Below are positions 58,876 through 64,000 of a stretch of DNA of 64,000 nt, piece after piece (within the stretch, counting starts at the first letter, position 1; each line of letters begins with the position of its first letter). A program made the translations under genes and the position numbers. Under the pieces are notes generated by a model. It was not told where the DNA came from, did no database searches, and worked only from the letters and a program-made list of their open reading frames with translations. Origin of the DNA: Vibrio metoecus (GTDB lineage Bacteria > Pseudomonadota > Gammaproteobacteria > Enterobacterales > Vibrionaceae). The stretch spans positions 186,001 to 250,000 of the forward strand of contig NZ_JJMN01000064.1 in assembly GCF_000696385.1 (NCBI RefSeq), given 5' to 3'.

Positions 58876-58907
58876 CCCCAGAAAATATACCTGAAATTTT
58901 TCTGGGG
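58876..58907 (-). terminator. Terminator after the DUF3634 gene
   Basis: On the minus strand CCCCAGAAAA ... TTTTCTGGGG followed by TTTTATTTTTT, about 74 bases past the stop codon at 58981. Confidence 0.85.
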
Positions 58908-58980
58908 ATTATAAATGCTTACATTATTTGAGGATGAACAATGCTTTTCATGCAACTGAGCTGTTTCACGTTAATTGATG

Positions 58981-59307
58981 TTAGTGACCTTTCTTTGCTT
59001 TTGAACTCATGTGGTTAAAACCTTGATGCGGAAACACGTTGCGGATTCGCTGCTGCACTTTTTTGGGGATTCTCTTAGAGAAAACCAGCTTTGCTCCCGT
59101 TCTTTGTTGATAAACCTTTAGTTGCCCAGAAAACGGTTCATGTTGAGCAATGTCAACCAAGTTATGCTTAAAAGTATGCGGTAGATGGCCTTTACTCTTA
59201 ATCAGTTGTCCATCCTTAAATGTTACGACCAAAACTGGTCTATCAACGGCCACTAACCAGAAAATGATTGCCGCCGCGATTAATATTACATACAACATTG
59301 CATACAT
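58981..59307 (-). CDS. DUF3634 family protein
   Basis: 108 residues from ATG 59307, or 105 from the Met three codons in (MLYVILIAAAIIFWLVAVDRP), which better fits the family. One N-terminal membrane helix is followed by a basic cytoplasmic domain: TFKDGQLIKSKGHLPHTFKHNLVDIAQ, GQLKVYQQRTGAKLVFSKRIPKKVQQRIRNVFPHQGF. The motif RTGAKLVFSxxIPxKVQQRIRNVFPHQ is the conserved part. It starts 2 bases after the matP stop on the same strand, so the two are co-transcribed. Function unknown. Confidence 0.82.
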   Translation of the reverse strand: MYAMLYVILIAAAIIFWLVAVDRPVLVVTFKDGQLIKSKGHLPHTFKHNLVDIAQHEPFSGQLKVYQQRTGAKLVFSKRIPKKVQQRIRNVFPHQGFNHMSSKAKKGH

Positions 59308-59309
59308 CC

Positions 59310-59759
59310 TTATTCTGACAATAATCGATTAAGATCTTCTTTCAGACTATTTACCGTTTTACTGGCTTTTTCACTTCTCGAAGCTTCACTAAGTAAATAC
59401 TCAATGGCATCAGATAATGTACAGCCTAATTCATTGGCTTTATGAGATAACTTCTCCCACACTCTATAGTCTAAATCGATAGATTTCTTACGAGTATGAA
59501 TTTGTTCTGCGTTAAAGTGACGCTTACGTTTAGCCCTAATAGCTTGTTTGAGCTTGTTGTCGAGCTCCGGCGACATATGCTCTTCAATCCACACTAAGAC
59601 CTGTGTGGGATCATGTTCAAGCATTTTGAGCTTTTGTACCGCAGACTCAATTTCACTTCGATCGATATAATGTGTGATCGCTTCCCCATCCTTCCACTTG
59701 TTGATGAGATATTGCCATTTCCAACCACATTCTAAATTTTCAAGTTGTTGATATTTCAT
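59310..59759 (-). CDS. matP: Macrodomain Ter protein MatP
   Basis: 149 residues (E. coli 150). N-terminal MKYQQLENLECGWKWQYLINKWKDGE is the MatP four-helix region. The ribbon-helix-helix near residues 85-135 (KKSIDLDYRVWEKLSHKANELGCTLSDAIEYLLSEA) binds matS sites. It condenses the Ter macrodomain and delays segregation of the terminus, where dif lies 0.95 kb away. Divergent from lonH as in E. coli (ycbG-ycbZ). Intact. Confidence 0.95.
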   Translation of the reverse strand: MKYQQLENLECGWKWQYLINKWKDGEAITHYIDRSEIESAVQKLKMLEHDPTQVLVWIEEHMSPELDNKLKQAIRAKRKRHFNAEQIHTRKKSIDLDYRVWEKLSHKANELGCTLSDAIEYLLSEASRSEKASKTVNSLKEDLNRLLSE

Positions 59760-59785
59760 CTTCGGTCATTGTCCATTGTTGTACA

Positions 59786-59798
59786 GTGACAGCGTAAC
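59786..59798 (+). promoter_or_regulatory. matS-like site in the matP-lonH intergenic region
   Basis: GTGACAGCGTAAC matches the matS consensus GTGACRNYGTCAC except for one base. It lies 27 bases upstream of the matP start, so it could serve both Ter organisation and matP autoregulation. This is the only near-match I noticed; I did not scan exhaustively. Confidence 0.5.
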
Positions 59799-59921
59799 CC
59801 AGTATAGGGAGGCTTTCAATTCTCATCGTTAAAAAAGCGAGCGAGATCATTGTTGAGTAATGCTGTTCGCTGCGGGGCTTTTTCTATATAATTTGGCTCT
59901 TTTCAATCAGTTCGATATCTC

Positions 59922-61571
59922 ATGACCCAAAGCATCTGGCGCAGTGTAACGCCTCAATTTGAGCAGTTTAACAAAGTCCTTGAAAACTACCCTAACCTAG
60001 CTCCCAATTCACTGATAGAGATCCAACCTCGTTTGGCCAGTGCGTTTGACCAGTTTTTACATCTTGATGGTTTTAGTCGAATTTTATTGATTAATGCACC
60101 TGATAACTCCATATATCGGTCATATTTTAAAAATGCTTTGTTAAATGAGAACCACGATGTACCGGTTGTGACCACCGAAACATTAGATATTTCGGATATC
60201 TTTGGACAAATTAAGGTTGAACGTGGTGCTATCACTCAACAGGTTGCAGGATGCCTTGAACGGGCGAATGGTGGTTTTTTAATTGTTTCTGCTAATTTGA
60301 TCTTAGCTAACGCAAGAGCTTGGCCAACGTTAAAGGCTGCGGTTTTGGGTGAGCCTGTCTCTCCTATCAATTGTGATCCGCGATCTCCTTCTCCTATCTC
60401 TCAAACTCAAAGCTATGATGTAAAGTTGATTGTGGTTGGCGATCGTACTCAATTGGGCGATATTGATTTTTTGGATGCAGATATCCACTCTGGTTTATGT
60501 CTGTTCTCTGAGCTTGAAATGGATTTGAAGATTGATGAAGAATCGATTGAATTTTATCTAGGATACTTACTTTGGTTATGCGCTCAATATGGTTTACCGC
60601 CATTAGAGGTTTCTGCTATTAAGTCATTAATGACGGCAGGAGCTCGTTTTACTGAAGATCAACACTACGCTCCACTGTGCCTAATGTGGCATAGATCTTT
60701 ACTCGAAGAAGCTCGCGTGGAATCTCAAAATCAGCGTATTGAAGCTGAGCATATTGAGACGGCTTTAGATAAACGCTATTTGCGAGAGTCTTACCTACCT
60801 GAGCGTGCATTAGACGATATTCTTGATGGTCAGGTCATTATTGAAACACAAGGTGAGCAAGTGGGTCAGGTTAATGGTTTGACAGTGATCGAAGTCGCCG
60901 GACATCCACTGGCTTATGGTGAACCGGCACGAATTTCTTGCGTTATACACTTTGGTGATGGTGACATTGCTGATGTGGAACGAAAAGTAGAGCTCGGCGG
61001 TAACTTGCATGCTAAAGGTATGATGATCATGCAAGCCTTTGTGAGTAGTGCATTGAATCTTGATGGTCCCTTACCTTTTTCTGCCTCGATCGTTTTTGAA
61101 CAATCCTATAGTGAAGTTGATGGCGACAGCGCATCGTTGGCTGAGCTATGTTCGCTTGTAAGTGCATTGTCTGAATACCCGATAGATCAGCAAATTGCAG
61201 TTACCGGTGCCGTTGATCAGTTTGGTCGAGTTCAAGCTGTTGGCGGTTTAAATGAAAAAATCGAAGGCTTTTACCAAGTGTGTTGCCATCAAGGATTAAC
61301 TGGTGAACAAGGTGTCATTCTACCTAGCTCGAACCTGAAAAACTTGTCTCTTCATAAATCCGTAGTAGAAAGCATTAAGAATGGTGAATTTAACATTTGG
61401 CCAGTCTCAACCGTTGACGAAGTGATTCCTCTCTTAATGGGGAAACCTTTCCGTGGTGAAGATGAAGATAGTGTAATAGCGAAAATAGCGGAACGAATTG
61501 ATAATTTTGAAAAACTTGTGCAGCCACACGGAATTGTGGAACGGATCAAAAACTTGCTTGGCTGGCACTGA
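59922..61571 (+). CDS. lonH: Lon-family protease LonH (YcbZ)
   Basis: 549 residues. The N-terminal half is a degenerate AAA-like domain: where a P-loop should be, LLINAPDNSIYRSYF has no GxxGxGKT. The C-terminal Lon protease domain has the Ser-Lys dyad: Ser in VDGDSASLAELCSL (about residue 402) and Lys in GGLNEKIEGFYQVC (about residue 445). Further Lon motifs are ALSEYPIDQQIAVTGAVDQFGRVQAVGG and GVILPSSNLKNL. Position matP-lonH-fabA-rmf equals that of E. coli ycbZ. Physiological substrates are not established. Its stop codon lies inside the FadR-like box of fabA. Intact. Confidence 0.92.
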   Translation: MTQSIWRSVTPQFEQFNKVLENYPNLAPNSLIEIQPRLASAFDQFLHLDGFSRILLINAPDNSIYRSYFKNALLNENHDVPVVTTETLDISDIFGQIKVERGAITQQVAGCLERANGGFLIVSANLILANARAWPTLKAAVLGEPVSPINCDPRSPSPISQTQSYDVKLIVVGDRTQLGDIDFLDADIHSGLCLFSELEMDLKIDEESIEFYLGYLLWLCAQYGLPPLEVSAIKSLMTAGARFTEDQHYAPLCLMWHRSLLEEARVESQNQRIEAEHIETALDKRYLRESYLPERALDDILDGQVIIETQGEQVGQVNGLTVIEVAGHPLAYGEPARISCVIHFGDGDIADVERKVELGGNLHAKGMMIMQAFVSSALNLDGPLPFSASIVFEQSYSEVDGDSASLAELCSLVSALSEYPIDQQIAVTGAVDQFGRVQAVGGLNEKIEGFYQVCCHQGLTGEQGVILPSSNLKNLSLHKSVVESIKNGEFNIWPVSTVDEVIPLLMGKPFRGEDEDSVIAKIAERIDNFEKLVQPHGIVERIKNLLGWH

Positions 61572-61601
61572 TCGGAGTTGTTTGGCGTACACGTGTTCAC
61601 T
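61567..61601 (+). promoter_or_regulatory. Adjacent FadR-like and FabR-like boxes in the fabA promoter
   Basis: ACTGATCGGAGTTGTTT (61567-61583) resembles the E. coli fabA FadR activator site. It is followed directly by GGCGTACACGTGTTCACT (61584-61601), which fits the FabR repressor palindrome AGCGTACACGTGTTCGCT at 16 of 18 positions. The order and abutment are as in E. coli: FadR upstream as activator, FabR over the promoter as repressor. The FadR box overlaps the lonH stop codon. Confidence 0.8.
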
Positions 61602-61635
61602 AACATGCACCCAACAAAAGATGGAGTAATCAATA

Positions 61636-62154
61636 ATGCAAAACAAACGTGATTCGTATAGTAGAGAAGATCTTTTAGCTTCAAGCCAAGGTAAGCTATT
61701 TGGTGAGGGATATCCTCAACTTCCTGCACCCAATATGTTGATGATGGATCGTATTACTAAGATGTCAGAAACAGAGGGTGAATTTGGTAAAGGCTTGATC
61801 TTGGCTGAGCTCGATATCACGCCTGATTTGTGGTTCTTTGATTGCCATTTTCCTGGTGATCCAGTGATGCCTGGTTGCCTAGGTTTGGATGCAATGTGGC
61901 AACTTGTCGGCTTCTTCTTAGGCTGGGTTGGCGGTAAAGGCAAAGGCCGAGCACTTGGTGTTGGTGAAGTTAAGTTCACAGGACAAATTTTACCAACAGC
62001 CAAAAAAGTGACCTATGAAATCAATATGAAGCGTGTCGTTAATCGTAAGTTAGTGATGGGCTTAGCTGATGGTCGCGTACTGGTTGATGGGAAAGAGATT
62101 TACGTCGCCAAAGATCTAAAAGTAGGTTTATTCCAAGATACATCAGCATTCTAA
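61636..62154 (+). CDS. fabA: 3-hydroxydecanoyl-ACP dehydratase/isomerase FabA
   Basis: 172 residues, full length. The active-site motif [29 protein letters not shown] holds the catalytic His (about 71) and, in GLD, the Asp (about 85). It dehydrates 3-hydroxydecanoyl-ACP and isomerises trans-2 to cis-3-decenoyl-ACP, the committed step to unsaturated fatty acids. AGATGGAG at 61619 serves as ribosome binding site. Controlled by the FadR/FabR boxes upstream. Intact. Confidence 0.97.
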   Translation: MQNKRDSYSREDLLASSQGKLFGEGYPQLPAPNMLMMDRITKMSETEGEFGKGLILAELDITPDLWFFDCHFPGDPVMPGCLGLDAMWQLVGFFLGWVGGKGKGRALGVGEVKFTGQILPTAKKVTYEINMKRVVNRKLVMGLADGRVLVDGKEIYVAKDLKVGLFQDTSAF

Positions 62155-62175
62155 TTCATGTTTTTCTAAACGAAT

Positions 62176-62198
62176 AACAGCCCTTTAAGGGCTGTTTT
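62176..62198 (+). terminator. Terminator after fabA
   Basis: AACAGCCCTT-TAAGGGCTGTT followed by TTCCTTT: a 9-10 bp stem, 21 bases past the fabA stop. Convergent with rmf. Confidence 0.85.
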
Positions 62199-62243
62199 CC
62201 TTTGCTTAAAAGCTTTAATTAAAGCTTCATGTTGTATGGGAAA

Positions 62244-62417
62244 TTATTTGCAGAGACCAGAAAGTTTATCGTTTCTAGCATCACGCCAACCACCTAACCA
62301 ATAAGAGCGTACTTCCGTTTGTTGATAGGGACATTCATCATGGGATCGACCATTTAGGCCGGCTTTATATCCTTGTGACTGAGCTCTTTCTAGGCGATCA
62401 CGCTTTTGTCTCTTCAT
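62244..62417 (-). CDS. rmf: Ribosome modulation factor RMF
   Basis: 57 residues from ATG 62417 (MKRQKRDRLERAQSQGYKAGL; an in-frame extension to 62456 is not family-like). GRSHDECPYQQTEVRSYWLGGWRDAR is the RMF signature. It dimerises 70S ribosomes into inactive 100S particles in stationary phase. Position next to fabA is conserved with E. coli. Intact. Confidence 0.95.
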   Translation of the reverse strand: MKRQKRDRLERAQSQGYKAGLNGRSHDECPYQQTEVRSYWLGGWRDARNDKLSGLCK

Positions 62418-62530
62418 AGTTCTGTCCTCATACGGTAACTTTGGTATAACGTACAACTATTAAAGTTGTGTGGATCTTTTATGACCACACCATTAGAGAA
62501 TCGATCAATTTTTCGTGTTTCACAAGCAAT

Positions 62531-62566
62531 AAAAAAGGCACAAGCCCAAATCTGTGAGCTTGTGCC
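62531..62566 (-). terminator. Terminator after the DUF3466 gene
   Basis: On the minus strand GGCACAAGC ... GCTTGTGCC followed by TTTTTT, 14 bases after the stop. The rest of 62418-62580 is the rmf promoter region. Confidence 0.88.
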
Positions 62567-62580
62567 CTTCCTGACAATAT

Positions 62581-64000
62581 TTACAATTTTCTACGGAACC
62601 CTAGCAATCCCAACACGACTAGAAGCCCTAAACCTAAGCTACCCCCTTTACGTTCAGAGGCTTGCTCTTCGGTTGGGCGTGTTTGAATATTGTTGCTTGT
62701 TGCATTCGTAATTGGAACTAACTTCACAGCTACTACGGTTTCCTCACGGTTACCACCACCACACAATGAGTTGTGTGCGGTTGTATCGTATCCACCATCA
62801 CATTTTAGTGCTGTGGCAGAAATAACCCCTGCATCATTAATATCCGTGGCATCAATAATCCGGAACTGGTTATTGCCTGTGACTGAACCATCATTGGTTA
62901 AATCGTCCAACCACCATGCTTTTTTCGCAAAAATAGCCATGCGATTCGCATCACTGCCATTTGCGTTGTATGGGTAAATGAACCCTCTTTTACGGCGTGG
63001 CTTACCGTCGTTTTCTCGAGTGCTATCCGCATCAACTTGTCCAACAATCTCGTTGTAACTATTGATGGAACCCGCTTTACCACCTGCCCCAGCAAAGAAA
63101 ATACCGCCAGTTAAAAATGATGCTGTTGGTGCACTTGCTGAAACATCATTAATAACAAACAGACGATTGCCCGCTGCTCCATTTTCAGGTCGGCTACCTG
63201 CACGTTTGGCCTCGCCTAAAGCAACAAGATTTTTATTCACATCAGTAACTACCGAGTTGCTATGAATATAATCGCCGCTAATTTTTGCCTCTGCACCAGA
63301 AACGGCTTTGGTTGTCCAATTAGCGGTATTGGAAAAATTAGCTAGGCTATCGAGTTGAAAAACAGATGCTTGCATGTAGTTATTATCCGCATCGTAGGTG
63401 TTATAACCTACAGCATATAACTTATCTCCATCTACAACCACGTCACGCATACTGCCTTGTGCTAGGCGGTTACTTTGTTTTCTGTATTACTTGGCCAGTT
63501 AAGCTCAATGGCAGTTCCATCAGTTTTCCAGATCGCAGGTTTTGAAGAGAAATAATCACCTTCATCACTTTTAAAAGGGCGAGATACACTGCCTACGGTA
63601 TAAGTACCATCAGTTTTCCAGGCTCGAGTATAAAGAAAACCCGTGGTGAAATTAGGCGCTGAGCCAGTATTACGAGCGGTGATAGCTGCAGCGTTTCGAC
63701 GATACGTTGTCACGTCACCAGCTTTCACGTTGATTCCGATAGGTTGCGCGGTATCAGTTAGGCTATTGATGACTACGTTTTGGGACTCGTCGATAGAATT
63801 TCCCGTTGTTCCAGTACCTACAAAAGCGATTGAGTTTGGAATTTGTGATGCGTTGATTTCTGCCTGCCAACGATTCCAATGTGGCTCAGCCCATTCATCA
63901 CAGGTTGAATACAGCAGCTCGTTGTAGCAGTAACTTTCAAAATCCTTGAGTTCTTGAACATATAAGAACGCATTATCAATTCCGAAAGCCACTTCATCAC
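62581..64000 (-). CDS. DUF3466 surface protein with GlyGly-CTERM tail (N-terminus beyond the window; one frameshift)
   Basis: About 473 C-terminal residues are present; the frame is open to the window edge at 64000. Repeated blades resemble HAF/DUF3466 repeats (VVINSLTDTAQPIGIN, GFLYTRAWKTDGTYTVGS, MRDVVVDGDKLYAVGYNTYD, GRGFIYPYN-type). The tail EERKGG-type stretch SERKGGSLGLGLLVVLGLLGFRRKL is a GlyGly-CTERM signal: Gly-rich motif, hydrophobic helix, basic end. It is recognised by rhombosortase before type II secretion and surface attachment. The frame breaks at 63470-63471. One more A (GTAAACCGC) joins WPSNTENKV to NRLAQGSMRDVVV. In V. cholerae this is the gene after rmf. Role unknown. Confidence 0.82.

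Noticed and set aside
60067-60110. LonH as an active ATP-dependent Lon.
   Set aside because: No Walker A motif is visible where expected, so ATP dependence is not claimed; only the Ser-Lys protease dyad is supported.
1-64000. CRISPR arrays, tRNA or rRNA genes, insertion sequences, integron attC arrays.
   Set aside because: No regular direct repeats with spacers, cloverleaf sequences, transposase frames with terminal repeats, or attC-like series were seen on reading.

Overview
The window reads as the terminus region of chromosome 1 of Vibrio cholerae or a very close relative (V. mimicus, V. metoecus or V. paracholerae class). Support: gene order and protein sequence match what I remember of the V. 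cholerae VC1405-VC1485 stretch (vceR-vceCAB, the hcp/vgrG auxiliary T6SS cluster, the glycine-riboswitch symporter, potABC with two potD genes, ttcA-uspE-fnr, ccoNOQP-ccoHIS, matP-lonH-fabA-rmf), plus a recognisable dif site. Species assignment is inference; no database was searched.

Layout. 0-13.2 kb: phytase-like esterase (cut by the edge), a chemoreceptor, a GH2 beta-mannosidase, an exported amidohydrolase behind a PurR-type box, a YegD-like Hsp70, LplA, a tiny DUF2256 protein, a LysR/MFS divergent pair and a guanidine-II riboswitch with its Gdx (SugE) exporter. 13.2-26.6 kb: two chemoreceptors, an RhlE-type helicase, the VceR-controlled VceCAB efflux pump, another chemoreceptor and an M32 carboxypeptidase. 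26.7-33.2 kb: T6SS auxiliary cluster: sigma54 promoter, hcp, vgrG without a C-terminal effector extension, DUF4123 adaptor, DUF2235 (Tle1-like) lipase effector and DUF2931 lipoprotein immunity gene. The effector-immunity pair differs from TseL/TsiV1 of strain N16961. 33.3-44.5 kb: LysE exporter, alanine/glycine symporter under a tandem glycine riboswitch, polyamine ABC transporter, Bax-like glucosaminidase. 44.6-54.6 kb: ttcA, uspE, fnr with its own FNR box, and the cbb3 oxidase assembly and structural genes, the low-oxygen respiration block. 54.8-58.2 kb: a FIST sensor protein and a hybrid histidine kinase. 58.2-64 kb: dif, a small secreted TolA-C-like protein, DUF3634, MatP, LonH, FabA (FadR/FabR boxes), RMF and a DUF3466 protein with a GlyGly-CTERM tail.

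Two window-wide points matter for any reader. First, about 17 otherwise ordinary genes carry one to four single- or two-base indels, nearly all extra bases and often in short homopolymers. This looks like sequencing error rather than gene decay, so I give the restored gene spans and say where the frame breaks. Second, the interval that in toxigenic V. cholerae holds the RTX, CTX/RS1 and TLC elements is here only about 0.8 kb, holding a bare dif site and a small TolA-domain gene.
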